IMG/VR virus record: IMGVR_UViG_3300002835_007162
Location: 1-39,867 of that record
Length of the DNA: 39,867 bases
Direction: 5' to 3' (one strand)
Origin: a virus
A program made the position numbers and the translations under genes. Below are positions 1-7,353 of this stretch, piece after piece; within the stretch, counting starts at the first letter, position 1; the number at the start of each line of letters is the position of its first letter. The notes under the pieces are model-generated. The model saw only the letters and a program-made list of their open reading frames with translations, did not search any database and was not told where the DNA came from.

Positions 1-953
1 CCCGGAATATTGATAGAAACTGTATCAACACTCATCAACGGAGTCGCAGCAAACCCCGATCCAGAACTAGGAGATGTTCCAATCGCCGATAGTGAACAAG
101 TTTCAGTACCATTAGCGTAGGTAAGAACTTTCTTATAAGGTCCAATCTCTTGACGTGCTTCTAGTACTAATTCTTCTGCACGTTTACAAGCAGCTTCGAT
201 AGTTCGATAGGCATAGGCCAATGCACGGCCTTGCAATTCCGGACTTACGCCTACACGATCATCTTGTCCTGAAGTGGCAACATATAAGTTAGCAACAGAT
301 CCAAAAGCAGCATTGTCAACATATCGTTTGGTTGCAGCAATCAGTCCATCATAAATTTCGTCATCATCCGGCTCCGGATCACGAGCTAAAATCAACGGAC
401 CAGTCATTCTTCCAGCAGCGGCATTGGTCAATCCAGTTGCCGGGTCTATCGTATTAGTTCCTGCCCGAGAAAGTTTTAGATCTGCATAGTATTTGCTGAC
501 CGCTTCGTGTGAAAATATAGGGTCTAGGGGAATTGATGTAGTTCCTAGATCGATAATTCTATGTTGAGCACCGCCTGACTGTGCGCTTAGATCTCCGCCG
601 AGTTGAGGATTTGGATCATTAACGATCGCAGCGAAATCAGAATTAATGGCGATTTCGTTGGGGTTCGATGTGAAGTCTATGCTAATACCAGTTCCAGGTA
701 TTAGCCGTTTAAAGGCCAACCCGGATTCGGTGTTATTGATAGTAACTATCGGTGTCGAACCGGTAGTCGGGTCGTTTTGTCCCACGTAGGAATTTGGAGC
801 ATCATCTAATCCAATAAATGAAAGATTTTCTCCTAGCCCTAGTGAGCTGTATAATTCTCGGAAGTTGTCGTTTACTTTTCTAAACGAGTCGCGAATACTG
901 TCGCCTGTGCCGTCGTTGCCTACAACTCCGGTGTCAATAATTTTTCTTGCCAT
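1..953 (-). CDS. Virion structural protein of tail-fibre/baseplate type (3' end outside window)
   Basis: The reading frame is open from an ATG at 951-953 down to base 1, giving about 317 visible residues; the C-terminus lies outside the window. The N-terminus (MARKIIDTGVVGNDGTGD, then a segment of the pattern FRKVNDNFRELY) is a module I recognise from virion proteins of T4-like marine phages, where it precedes fibre or baseplate-associated regions. The rest is rich in Gly, Asn, Asp and Thr without transmembrane segments or catalytic motifs, as expected of an extended fibrous protein. An AGGA Shine-Dalgarno lies about 8 bases before the ATG, and an ACTAAATA box stands 31 bases upstream. The structural role is inferred from composition and this N-terminal module; the exact virion position cannot be stated. 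Confidence 0.7.
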   Translation of the reverse strand, partial: MARKIIDTGVVGNDGTGDSIRDSFRKVNDNFRELYSSLGLGENLSFIGLDDAPNSYVGQNDPTTGSTPIVTINNTESGLAFKRLIPGTGISIDFTSNPNEIAINSDFAAIVNDPNPQLGGDLSAQSGGAQHRIIDLGTTSIPLDPIFSHEAVSKYYADLKLSRAGTNTIDPATGLTNAAAGRMTGPLILARDPEPDDDEIYDGLIAATKRYVDNAAFGSVANLYVATSGQDDRVGVSPELQGRALAYAYRTIEAACKRAEELVLEARQEIGPYKKVLTYANGTETCSLSAIGTSPSSGSGFAATPLMSVDTVSINIP

Positions 954-984
954 GTCTTGATCCTAAGATTTATGGTTGCTCTAC

Positions 985-992
985 TATTTAGT
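985..992 (-). promoter_or_regulatory. Candidate late promoter box ACTAAATA
   Basis: On the minus strand ACTAAATA stands 31 bases before the ATG of the structural gene at 953, with a Shine-Dalgarno in between. It is a near match to the T4 late box TATAAATA. The position is right for a late promoter, but the box is not perfect and no -35 element is expected for this class. Confidence 0.35.
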
Positions 993-1024
993 CCAAAGTT
1001 TTATAAGCCGAATGTAAATACAGA

Positions 1025-1312
1025 ATGTTCCTTAAAATAGAAATCCAACTCAATCAATACGTTAGGCTCAGTAAGCTAGGGATTGAACATCACTATACTC
1101 GCAAAAAATCTATAGCGTTGCTACGTTGCGATAACTGTGATGAAGCATTTACGCGAGATCTCAAACACATCGATAGAAAAAGATTGAGCAACAACTATTT
1201 CCATGTCTGTTTAAAATGCGATGCAAAAAGATTTGCCCAGCGTAAAGGAGTGGAGCAGAAGAAAATCTGGGATATGCCAGCCAGTGTCGATTTACCAGTG
1301 GGCAAGTTCTAA
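1025..1312 (+). CDS. Small four-cysteine (zinc-ribbon-like) phage protein
   Basis: 95 residues. Cys35-x2-Cys38 and Cys62-x2-Cys65 form two CxxC knuckles 26 residues apart, the spacing of a small zinc ribbon, in a Lys/Arg-rich chain. The C-terminal stretch from QRKGVEQKKIW to the acidic/proline end resembles small proteins seen in T4-like phages, but I cannot assign a function. It is one of two plus-strand genes in an otherwise minus-strand region and overlaps the 3' end of the convergent oxygenase gene by 4 bases. The sequence TGTAAATA ends 4 bases before the ATG, and no clear Shine-Dalgarno is visible. It could be a nucleic-acid-binding or transcription accessory factor; that is a guess from the zinc ribbon. 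Confidence 0.6.
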   Translation: MFLKIEIQLNQYVRLSKLGIEHHYTRKKSIALLRCDNCDEAFTRDLKHIDRKRLSNNYFHVCLKCDAKRFAQRKGVEQKKIWDMPASVDLPVGKF

Positions 1313-1896
1313 TCTTGGCAACACTCGTAGTACCGCTCATTGAGTTTGCTTTTTAGAATCAGCCTTATTGAATGTACTAATCTTAGAGATCCCGGATCGG
1401 TCAGTCCAGCTTTATGAGCATACAATGAGGGAAAAATTATTAATCGACCGGGTTTGAAATCTACAGATTTCATCGGTTCTACCGAATCAAACGTTCTATA
1501 AAAAAAAGTGGGGCCCGAATCTCCGATCAAATGAAATACGCCAGTCCACGCAAATTGGAAATCGTAATAATCTCGATGTATATTATCTTCTAATAGTTCG
1601 TTGGTTTGGTCTCTGAGCACATAATATGATCCCACGTGCGATTGAATCCTAGCCTTTCTATCTAGGAGTCTAATACAATCTACCATTTTTTTGCACAGCA
1701 TATCCCCTGCAGGCATATTTTTTCCAGAAGGATCTGGCCAACTGTCATAGCCATTTACCCAAGATCTAGATTCCCAATCGACTGCTCCGATAGTCGCCAA
1801 TTCGTTGACATTGACAACATCGTCAAAGACGTAGATCAGCTCCGGATTTGTAATAACAGTATCTAATTTTTTAGGATAGTTTTCTGCGGTAAACAT
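1309..1896 (-). CDS. 2-oxoglutarate/Fe(II)-dependent oxygenase (prolyl-hydroxylase-like)
   Basis: About 195 residues from the chosen ATG at 1894-1896. A longer frame reaches 1962 but would overlap the Fe-S carrier gene by 62 bases; the chosen ATG lies just after that gene's stop. The double-stranded beta-helix signature is visible: His107-x-Asp109 (HRD), distal His161 (within LYAHKAG) and Arg172 as a candidate 2-oxoglutarate anchor, all in the chosen numbering. Such enzymes couple oxidation of 2-oxoglutarate to hydroxylation of a protein, nucleotide or small molecule; the substrate is unknown. T4-like marine phages commonly carry several. It follows iscU and the A-type carrier closely and is probably cotranscribed with them. 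Confidence 0.7.
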   Translation of the reverse strand: MFTAENYPKKLDTVITNPELIYVFDDVVNVNELATIGAVDWESRSWVNGYDSWPDPSGKNMPAGDMLCKKMVDCIRLLDRKARIQSHVGSYYVLRDQTNELLEDNIHRDYYDFQFAWTGVFHLIGDSGPTFFYRTFDSVEPMKSVDFKPGRLIIFPSLYAHKAGLTDPGSLRLVHSIRLILKSKLNERYYECCQD

Positions 1897-1900
1897 TAAT

Positions 1901-2221
1901 CTAAACTCGGAATGATTCTCCGCATCCGCAACGATCGCGTTCTTGTGGGTTCTTAAAGTCAAACCCTTCGTTGAGTCCGTTGCGGACCCAATCCATTTCT
2001 ACACCTTCTATGTAGGCTAGACTTTTTGGATCTACGAATACATGTACCCCGTAGCTGACAAAACTAATATCCACGGTGCTAGGCACATCGACGTATTCTA
2101 TTACATAGGCTAGTCCGGAACAACCTGTAGTTTTTACTCCAACACGAATACCTACACCGTTGCCTCTGCGTTCTAGATTCTTCTTGACTTTTGATGCAGC
2201 AAGTTCAGTTAACGAGATCAT
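1901..2221 (-). CDS. iscA: A-type iron-sulfur carrier protein (IscA/ErpA/SufA family)
   Basis: 106 residues, the usual length for the family. The three conserved cysteines are present: Cys34 in TTGCSGLAY, and Cys98 and Cys100 in the C-terminal CGCGESF motif. These proteins accept a nascent cluster from the IscU scaffold and pass it to target apo-proteins, including 4Fe-4S enzymes. The gene starts inside the 3' end of iscU (17-base overlap), so the two are almost certainly made together. Which host carrier it replaces (IscA, ErpA or SufA) cannot be decided by eye, so the symbol is approximate. Fe-S carriers of this kind are known auxiliary genes in aquatic phages. Confidence 0.88.
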   Translation of the reverse strand: MISLTELAASKVKKNLERRGNGVGIRVGVKTTGCSGLAYVIEYVDVPSTVDISFVSYGVHVFVDPKSLAYIEGVEMDWVRNGLNEGFDFKNPQERDRCGCGESFRV

Positions 2222-2597
2222 ACTTTTCTTTGTAATCCTTTACTGCTGCCTTGATAGCATCTTCTGCTAGGATAGAACAATGTATCTTAACTGGCGGTAA
2301 TGCTAGTTCTGTGGCGATTTCGGAGTTTTTGATTGTGCCTGCTTGGTCAAGGGTTTTTCCTTTGAGCCATTCTGTAACGAGACTCGAACTCGCGATAGCC
2401 GATCCGCAGCCATACGTTTTAAATTTTGCATCTGTAATAATACCTGTATCATCGTCTACCTTTATCTGTAGTTTCATTACATCGCCGCAAGCAGGGGCAC
2501 CAACCATACCGGTGCCCACGCCCACTTCATCCTTAGAAAAGCTACCGACGTTTCGAGGGTTTTCGTAATGATCTATAACTTTATCTGAGTATGCCAT
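2205..2597 (-). CDS. iscU: Iron-sulfur cluster assembly scaffold IscU
   Basis: 130 residues, full length for IscU. The cluster ligands are visible: Cys37 and Asp39 in PACGDVMKLQI, Cys64 in KTYGCGSAIASS, and Cys107 in KIHCSILAEDAI. The LPPVK loop at residues 100-104, the docking site for the HscA chaperone in bacterial IscU, is intact, so the phage protein may use the host HscA/HscB system. No phage IscS, HscA, HscB or ferredoxin is present here, so sulfur must come from a host desulfurase. The start codon lies 1 base after the stop of a 38-residue gene, whose last codons carry the GGAAAG ribosome site. The neighbouring carrier gene and the many Fe-S enzymes downstream give the context. Confidence 0.93.
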   Translation of the reverse strand: MAYSDKVIDHYENPRNVGSFSKDEVGVGTGMVGAPACGDVMKLQIKVDDDTGIITDAKFKTYGCGSAIASSSLVTEWLKGKTLDQAGTIKNSEIATELALPPVKIHCSILAEDAIKAAVKDYKEKYDLVN

Positions 2598-2598
2598 A

Positions 2599-2715
2599 TT
2601 ACTTTCCTTTAAACATGCCTAGTACCTTAGCCTGTATAGTTTTTGCAAACTCAGGCTGCGGAAAATTCCATCCTACAAATGCGCCAAGCGCAAACCAAAA
2701 TAATGTTTCTAACAT
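2599..2715 (-). CDS. 38-residue membrane-associated small protein
   Basis: ATG at 2713-2715, TAA at 2599-2601, with a strong AAGGAG site 8 bases before the start. The product starts MLETLFWFALGAFVGW, a single hydrophobic segment (about residues 4-16), followed by a PQPEFAKTIQ stretch and a basic tail ending FKGK. It sits between sod and iscU in the same strand without gaps. Its pattern (short hydrophobic head, Pro-Gln-Pro, basic tail) matches very small conserved proteins I recall from T4-like cyanophages. Function unknown; a membrane-tethered peptide is likely. Confidence 0.65.
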   Translation of the reverse strand: MLETLFWFALGAFVGWNFPQPEFAKTIQAKVLGMFKGK

Positions 2716-2717
2716 AA

Positions 2718-3287
2718 TTATTGCTCCTTGTTATCAGCGAGTCTAGCATCAACAATATCCCAATTGATGATGCGCCAAATATTGCTGAGGTATTTGGCTT
2801 TGTCTTGTTGATAGTCCAACGCCCAAGCGTGTTCCCACCAGTCTATCAACAATGCAATTTTCATATCTTTCTTATATTCGTGATTTGGAATGGTATGCAG
2901 CTTACCCGCAGTGTCCATATATACCCAACCAGACCCTTGAATAGCCATAGCTTCTTTCTCTACAGCTTCTTTGAATTTGTCAAAATTTTCATACTTGCTG
3001 TCTATTAAAGATTTACTGAGCCCCGAGGGTTTATTAGCAGCTCGCGCCGGGGTCAAGTTTCCGAAAAATAGATTGTGCAACATGCCACCGCCAAAGTTAA
3101 ATTTAGCATCGCCTTCGCCTGCATTGTATCTTTCAAAGTATTTAGAAGCCAGACCGTCGTAGTGATATTTGATAGTTGCTTCACTCATAACAGGATCTAG
3201 TTCGTCTTTGGCAAAAGTAAGTTTGTTCTGTTTGATTTCTCGTCTATCGGCGCTTTCAGTCAAACTTTTAATAAAATGTAGTGTCAT
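2718..3287 (-). CDS. sodB: Iron/manganese superoxide dismutase
   Basis: 189 residues, normal for a Fe/Mn-SOD. The four metal ligands fit the family: His42 (KYHYDG), His71 (GGMLHNLFF), Asp149 and His153 (DWWEHAW). The enzyme disproportionates superoxide to oxygen and peroxide. Iron rather than manganese use is likely but not certain from motifs. The active-site region has GGGMLHNLFF in place of the more common pattern around the second ligand, which suggests a divergent phage form. The gene lies directly upstream of the 38-residue gene, iscU and the Fe-S carrier, so an oxidative-stress/Fe-S protection unit is plausible. The ATG is preceded by GGTAAATACAGC, a weak late-type box 4 bases away. 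Confidence 0.88.
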   Translation of the reverse strand: MTLHFIKSLTESADRREIKQNKLTFAKDELDPVMSEATIKYHYDGLASKYFERYNAGEGDAKFNFGGGMLHNLFFGNLTPARAANKPSGLSKSLIDSKYENFDKFKEAVEKEAMAIQGSGWVYMDTAGKLHTIPNHEYKKDMKIALLIDWWEHAWALDYQQDKAKYLSNIWRIINWDIVDARLADNKEQ

Positions 3288-3328
3288 GCTGTATTTACCG
3301 CTAAATAAATTCCTAAGGAGATTTTAAT

Positions 3329-3583
3329 ATGATCGGTTTATTAAAGAAACTATTTGGTTCTAAGCCAGCAGAACAAACTGCGGAAGTTCCATATAAGGTA
3401 GAAGCAGCGCCTGTGGTTGAAGTCGCAGTACCAACACCGGTGGTCGAAGAAGCAAAGGCACCTGCCGCAAAAGTAGAGCCACAGAAAAAGGCCGCTCCTG
3501 CGAAGAAAGCAGCCCCAAAAAAGCCAGCGACAGCTAAGAAGCCACCTGCTCCTAAAAAACCAAAAGCTAAGCCGGCAGCTTAA
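3329..3583 (+). CDS. Lys/Pro/Ala-rich basic protein (histone H1-tail-like)
   Basis: 84 residues. An N-terminal amphipathic segment (MIGLLKKLFGSK) is followed by a Val/Pro/Glu stretch (about residues 20-45) and a C-terminal tail of repeated KKA(A/P)PAKK and PKKPxA units. Such tails occur in H1-like DNA-binding proteins and in virion-associated linkers. AAGGAG lies 9 bases before the ATG, and GCTAAATA, a weak late-type box, stands at 3300-3307. The gene converges on uvsE and overlaps its 3' end by 17 bases. DNA binding is inferred from composition only; a tail-associated or membrane-anchoring role is possible. Confidence 0.7.
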   Translation: MIGLLKKLFGSKPAEQTAEVPYKVEAAPVVEVAVPTPVVEEAKAPAAKVEPQKKAAPAKKAAPKKPATAKKPPAPKKPKAKPAA

Positions 3584-4592
3584 GACTCTGTTCGTAAAGT
3601 GCAAAGCTGGCTAAGTTCTTAGCCTTGCTCTCGCACATGATATCGAACTGATCTCTAAAACTCAGTGCCCATTCATTTACTGCTGTATTCCAATAGAAGT
3701 TTGAATGAGCCCTGAGTTTTGCCTTCTTGTGTCCGCTTTCGATCAGCGCATCAAGGGAGGGAAAGGTGTCTGTGGCATGGTCAATAACAACGTCTTCCCG
3801 TGAAACACTATAATGTATAACAGGCCTAACACCACGCCAACTATCAATAATCCTTTTAACACGGTCATCATTTGCTTCAATATATTCTCCAGTTTTAATC
3901 CAATGGTGATGAATGTCCATAACCAATGCACAGTCATTGACTAGTTCAATGCTGGAATCGATCCCCCAAGTCATTTCATCGTTTTCGATTGTAAGGGTAT
4001 TTCTTGCTTCCGGAGTCATCCGTGCCAAAGCACTACGGATACCGGCTGGGCCTTGTCGGCCAGCGATATGAACATTGATCTTAAAATCTTGAAACGTTTT
4101 ACCATACCCCATCCAGCGAGCCATGTCCACATGATATTCAAATTCCTCTATTGAACGTTCTACAATACCCGGGTTATCACTAGCCAAGACAGTAAACTGA
4201 CCAGGATGGAAACTAAGCCTAACGTTATTCTTGCGGGCCAGATCGCCCACGGTTCGAAATGCTCTTTCGCAATAGGCTCGGACATCGGGAGTCCGCCAAA
4301 ACCAACTCCAAGTTGGCTCAGTGTACACAGGAAGGATATCGCTGCTGAGTCGTACCATTCTAAGATTTTCATCTAAACTCCCTACTCGTTCTACAAGCAA
4401 GCGGCATGACTCGATATTCTGTTCCATTAAGGACCAGAGTCTTTCAGTGGCCACATCCTTGGTCTGTCTATTTAACCAGGCCACTGTGGTAGATCCTGTG
4501 TTATATTTCTTGCAGTCGTCTTTGATATTAATGCCATTAATTTGGCTAGGACCGTCGATCCACTTACAGGCAAATCCAATACGCTTAATCAT
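3567..4592 (-). CDS. uvsE: UV damage endonuclease (UvsE/UVDE)
   Basis: About 341 residues from an ATG at 4590-4592, which overlaps the stop of the preceding small gene by 8 bases; a longer frame to 4622 would intrude further. The TIM-barrel metal-binding motifs of UVDE are visible in order: RLSFHPGQF, INVHIAGR, LTIENDE, MDIHHHWIKTGE and KLRAHSNF. UVDE nicks DNA 5' to pyrimidine dimers and other lesions, starting an alternative excision pathway, useful to phages in sunlit water. It is the third gene of a unit that begins at the sigma70 promoter 5063-5091, so it is probably expressed early. Family assignment is firm. Confidence 0.93.
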   Translation of the reverse strand: MIKRIGFACKWIDGPSQINGINIKDDCKKYNTGSTTVAWLNRQTKDVATERLWSLMEQNIESCRLLVERVGSLDENLRMVRLSSDILPVYTEPTWSWFWRTPDVRAYCERAFRTVGDLARKNNVRLSFHPGQFTVLASDNPGIVERSIEEFEYHVDMARWMGYGKTFQDFKINVHIAGRQGPAGIRSALARMTPEARNTLTIENDEMTWGIDSSIELVNDCALVMDIHHHWIKTGEYIEANDDRVKRIIDSWRGVRPVIHYSVSREDVVIDHATDTFPSLDALIESGHKKAKLRAHSNFYWNTAVNEWALSFRDQFDIMCESKAKNLASFALYEQSLKLPA

Positions 4593-4770
4593 TCTCGGGT
4601 ACCTCACTAAGGATGTCTTCACACATTTTCAAACCGCGTTCCCAGCGGACCATCATTTCTCGAAAGGCTGCAATGTTAGCACGATTATGGAAAGTGTCCC
4701 CACTCCATACTGCGGCATCAATTTCGTCCATAGGACCGTCTTCGAGTTTTTTATACTGCGATGTTGTCAT
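4585..4770 (-). CDS. 61-residue phage protein of unknown function
   Basis: Acidic, no cysteine cluster and no transmembrane segment; the core reads DAAVWSGDTFHNRANIAAF and ends SEVPEND. It overlaps its upstream neighbour by 20 bases and uvsE by 8, which supports it as a real, translationally coupled gene. I do not recognise a family. Its place between a WYL_2-type protein and uvsE under an apparent early promoter suggests an early takeover or repair-related role, but this is only context. Confidence 0.6.
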   Translation of the reverse strand: MTTSQYKKLEDGPMDEIDAAVWSGDTFHNRANIAAFREMMVRWERGLKMCEDILSEVPEND

Positions 4771-5056
4771 CTTTAGCTTTCGCTGAAATCACATTGGCGA
4801 TGCGGAAGGAGCGCCATTCCTTTTTGTCCAAACACCAAACACTCATTACTTCTGGATTCTGTTTCTTTTCCTTCTTGGGAATCGGAAAGTCGATGGGATT
4901 ATCTGTGTTGGTTTCGTGTACAGGAGGCGGAGGTATCAATGATTCATTGAGTGTACAAGGCATTGTACGTACTTCGCCATTTATTTTGGTAAATTCTACA
5001 ATGCACTCGCCGGTGTGCAGCAGGTCGGATAGTTGTTCACGAGTAGTAATAGTCAT
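4751..5056 (-). CDS. WYL_2 (DUF2693)-type small phage protein
   Basis: 101 residues. The N-terminal half (TREQLSDLLHTGECIVEFTK followed by a VRTMPCTL strand) and the C-terminal strands (SVWCLDKKEWRSFRI) match the small SH3/Sm-like barrel family once called DUF2693, common in T4-like phages. A proline-rich insertion lies at residues 41-65. The family function is unknown; the fold suggests nucleic acid or protein binding. The ATG lies only 6 bases downstream of a perfect -10 element, so the message would begin at or next to the start codon. First gene of a unit with the 61-residue gene and uvsE. Confidence 0.7.
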   Translation of the reverse strand: MTITTREQLSDLLHTGECIVEFTKINGEVRTMPCTLNESLIPPPPVHETNTDNPIDFPIPKKEKKQNPEVMSVWCLDKKEWRSFRIANVISAKAKDDNIAV

Positions 5057-5062
5057 ACAACT

Positions 5063-5091
5063 ATTATAGCATCGTCAGCACCAGTTGTCAA
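5063..5091 (-). promoter_or_regulatory. Perfect sigma70 promoter (TTGACA, 17 bp, TATAAT)
   Basis: Minus strand: -35 TTGACA at 5091-5086, a 17-base spacer, and -10 TATAAT at 5068-5063. It drives 5056-4751, the 61-residue gene and uvsE. The predicted start site, about 7 bases after the -10, falls on the ATG at 5056, so the mRNA may be leaderless. The element lies just inside the 3' end of the upstream glycosyltransferase gene. Confidence 0.85.
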
Positions 5092-5857
5092 CTACAAATT
5101 TATCTTTTACATCCTGCGGTTTTGGATCACCGTGGAATACAGTAACGCAACAATCTGGATGCAGTTGTATGGCATGATCTTCTTGTTTGAACTTTCTCTT
5201 ACCTTCGACCATGGTCAATTCTTCTCGACTGCGGATCTCCCACTTATAACTCTGTATCCACTCCCTAGGCCAAAATCTAATCCTGTCTTTACCTAGCTTC
5301 CAAATCCAATCTTGATCTCCTTGCAGACGCATGGCCTCTTTAGGATTGGATTTAAATTGATCCCAGATGTAATTTTGACTTCCGTGATCCCAGGCCATGA
5401 CTGAACTGTTGAGATATTTCCAATTGGCAAAGAACTTGCGATTGAAATCGTGTATGCCCATGAACTGATCTTTAAACATCATGGCTAACTTATCTATATT
5501 ATCGTGTATGACCACGTCTAGATCAAAGTATAATATTCTACCAGCTAATGGAAGTTTGTGATCGAACATGTGAACTTTATGCCACCAACCTTTAGAATAG
5601 CCGGCATTCTGTTGATAGATTGATCTAACGCCAGGTATTGGATGTTGATCGTCGGTGAGACAGGCAAACTCGTAGGGAATAGTCATGTGTCTAGCTACCA
5701 TATTCCGTAGTCTTTCTACATATTCGCGACCATATCTATTACCAAATCTCACACACAATATGGTAATTTGGGTACCGGTGGTCTGTACTACCAGTCTTTC
5801 TTTTTCCATACGACGCAGAGCTTTTTGTTGCTTACGCTCTTCTTTTGACAATTCCAT
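5075..5857 (-). CDS. Glycosyltransferase with DxD motif
   Basis: 260 residues. After a basic N-terminus (residues 1-22) comes a GT-A-like Rossmann start (ITILCVRFGNRYG, from residue 31), then the metal/nucleotide-sugar motif RILYFDLDVVIH with Asp112-x-Asp114, and later GDQDWIW and VFHGDPKP blocks. This order fits a GT8-like retaining glycosyltransferase. The target could be a phage or host surface glycan, or modified DNA. The gene overlaps kdsA by 26 bases, which favours a link to sugar or lipopolysaccharide synthesis. Donor and acceptor cannot be deduced. Confidence 0.72.
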   Translation of the reverse strand: MELSKEERKQQKALRRMEKERLVVQTTGTQITILCVRFGNRYGREYVERLRNMVARHMTIPYEFACLTDDQHPIPGVRSIYQQNAGYSKGWWHKVHMFDHKLPLAGRILYFDLDVVIHDNIDKLAMMFKDQFMGIHDFNRKFFANWKYLNSSVMAWDHGSQNYIWDQFKSNPKEAMRLQGDQDWIWKLGKDRIRFWPREWIQSYKWEIRSREELTMVEGKRKFKQEDHAIQLHPDCCVTVFHGDPKPQDVKDKFVVDNWC

Positions 5858-6662
5858 CTATGGCCACCAAGTCTTTTAGTATTTCGCTCAAATCGTCTAG
5901 CTTGATCATGTTAGGACCATCGCTAGGTGCATTATCTGGGTCTTCGTGGCATTCCATGAATAACGTAGAAACACATCCAGTGGCTATAGCAGCTCTCGCC
6001 AAGTACGGGACCATGGTCCTATCGCCTCCAGATCTTTCCCCCATTCCGCCAGGTTGTTGTACAGAATGTGTGGCATCAAAGACCACTGGATACCCGGTGC
6101 TTGCCATAATAGGCAAACTACGCATATCCACAACAAGATTATTGTACCCATGAGTGTATCCTCTTTCGCATAGCATGATGCGTTCATTACCAGTCGAAGC
6201 AATCTTTGCCGCAACATTTTTCATATCGTGCGGTGCAAGGAACTGTCCCTTCTTAACATTAATAGCACAGCCAGTTTCGCCTGCGGCCAATAACAGATCA
6301 GTCTGCCGGCATAAAAACGCTGGGATCTGTAGTATGTCTATACCGGCTTCTGCACATTCTTTGGCATGCCATGATTCGTGAATATCGGTTAAAACAGGCA
6401 CACCAAACTGATGTTTGATGCCATTAAGAATTTGTAAGCCTTCCTTGATGCCAACGCCTCGTTTAGTGGTAATACTACTTCGATTGGCTTTGTCAAAACT
6501 GCTTTTATAGATTAAAGGAATACCAAGCAACGCAGTGATAGCAATAAGTCTAGCACAGGTAGCTTCCGCATGTTCTTGACTTTCTATCTGACAAGGACCA
6601 GCTATAAGAACGAACGGAAGGTCATTGCCGATCGTAAGGGAGTTAATGTTAAATGTACGCAT
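5832..6662 (-). CDS. kdsA: 3-deoxy-8-phosphooctulonate (KDO-8-P) synthase
   Basis: 276 residues from ATG at 6660-6662; a TTG 15 bases upstream is a less likely start. The family blocks are intact: IAGPCQIES, YKSSFDKANRSS, PVLTDIHE, NVKKGQFLAP, CERGYTHGYNNLV, VFDATHSVQQPGG and MECHEDPDNAPSDG. The enzyme condenses phosphoenolpyruvate with arabinose-5-phosphate to KDO-8-phosphate, the first committed step to KDO of lipopolysaccharide. Asn in KANRSS fits the metal-independent class, but Cys in IAGPCQ is shared by both classes, so metal dependence is unsettled. kdsB lies 8 kb away; no kdsC, kdsD or KDO transferase is visible. Confidence 0.95.
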   Translation of the reverse strand: MRTFNINSLTIGNDLPFVLIAGPCQIESQEHAEATCARLIAITALLGIPLIYKSSFDKANRSSITTKRGVGIKEGLQILNGIKHQFGVPVLTDIHESWHAKECAEAGIDILQIPAFLCRQTDLLLAAGETGCAINVKKGQFLAPHDMKNVAAKIASTGNERIMLCERGYTHGYNNLVVDMRSLPIMASTGYPVVFDATHSVQQPGGMGERSGGDRTMVPYLARAAIATGCVSTLFMECHEDPDNAPSDGPNMIKLDDLSEILKDLVAIDGIVKRRA

Positions 6663-6670
6663 ATTATTAT

Positions 6671-6829
6671 TTACCAATGTCTGATGACACCAGCGATAAT
6701 AAACAGGTTTGTGATAATATAGATCAGTATGATAACTGTACGAACAAGTGCTACTGAATCAGCTTCTCGATCAGTAGCACCTGATTTTTCACCTAGTGCT
6801 TTAGCCCATAAACGCCAAAGCCTTTTCAT
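6671..6829 (-). CDS. 52-residue single-span membrane protein
   Basis: ATG at 6827-6829, TAA at 6671-6673. The product has a basic aromatic head (MKRLWRLWAKALGEKSG), a short acidic linker and one clear transmembrane segment (about residues 30-48, rich in Ile, Leu and Val), ending IRHW. The start overlaps the stop of the QueD-like gene as TAATG, so translation is coupled. This architecture is one I recall as conserved in T4-like cyanophages. Function unknown. Confidence 0.72.
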   Translation of the reverse strand: MKRLWRLWAKALGEKSGATDREADSVALVRTVIILIYIITNLFIIAGVIRHW

Positions 6830-7353
6830 TAGGCCTCATAAATTGCCGAGTTGCCAGCGTGTTCAAATACTTCAGCACTGCGAAGGTTGACACCTTGACC
6901 AACAGGATAACGTGCTTCAAACACACGACCGTCTGGATGTGTCCAACCTCGACCTTCTTTGTATGCTTCTAGGATTTCGTTCATAGTTCGATAAGCCAAC
7001 TCAGCAAACTTTTCGCAACCTACTGCTTCTACAATACGTAGATCCAGTACACCGCCTTCTGCTTGCTTGCCTAACTTAGCCAGTTCTTTGAACTTTTCTA
7101 GATGAGGATCATCACTGCCCATTACAGTAGTATGATCAAACTGCCACTCTGACCACTCTTTAAACGCTTTGAGGCCGCCGAAATCCATGACCCAATTGCG
7201 GTCGTCTAAGGTTTCTGATTCGAAAATTAATTTGATACCGATTGAGTATCCGTGTAGTAATGAGCAGTGACTATGTGTACTTCTCCACTGTCTAAAACAG
7301 CATGAAAGTCCGCGGTCGTTGCCGTAAGTTTTTGTTGAAAGATATTTTGCCAT
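6829..7353 (-). CDS. 6-pyruvoyl-tetrahydropterin synthase / QueD-like protein
   Basis: 174 residues. Family features in order: CFRQWRSTHSHCSLLHGYS (residues 19-37, zinc and catalytic region with Cys30), VMDFGGLK, WQFDHTTVM, and the C-terminal SAEVFEHAGNS. Family members convert dihydroneopterin triphosphate to 6-pyruvoyl-tetrahydropterin, or to carboxy-tetrahydropterin on the way to queuosine and 7-deazaguanines. The usual second His of the HGH zinc motif appears as HGY (His34-Gly-Tyr36), and nearby His27 and His29 may compensate, so the substrate may differ from classical QueD. Marine phages carry such divergent forms. AAGGAG stands 7 bases before the ATG; a late-type box lies about 110 bases upstream. 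Confidence 0.8.
   Translation of the reverse strand: MAKYLSTKTYGNDRGLSCCFRQWRSTHSHCSLLHGYSIGIKLIFESETLDDRNWVMDFGGLKAFKEWSEWQFDHTTVMGSDDPHLEKFKELAKLGKQAEGGVLDLRIVEAVGCEKFAELAYRTMNEILEAYKEGRGWTHPDGRVFEARYPVGQGVNLRSAEVFEHAGNSAIYEA

Noticed and set aside
4321-4776. 151-residue plus-strand frame
   Set aside because: Antisense to uvsE and the 61-residue gene; no motif and low plausibility of composition.
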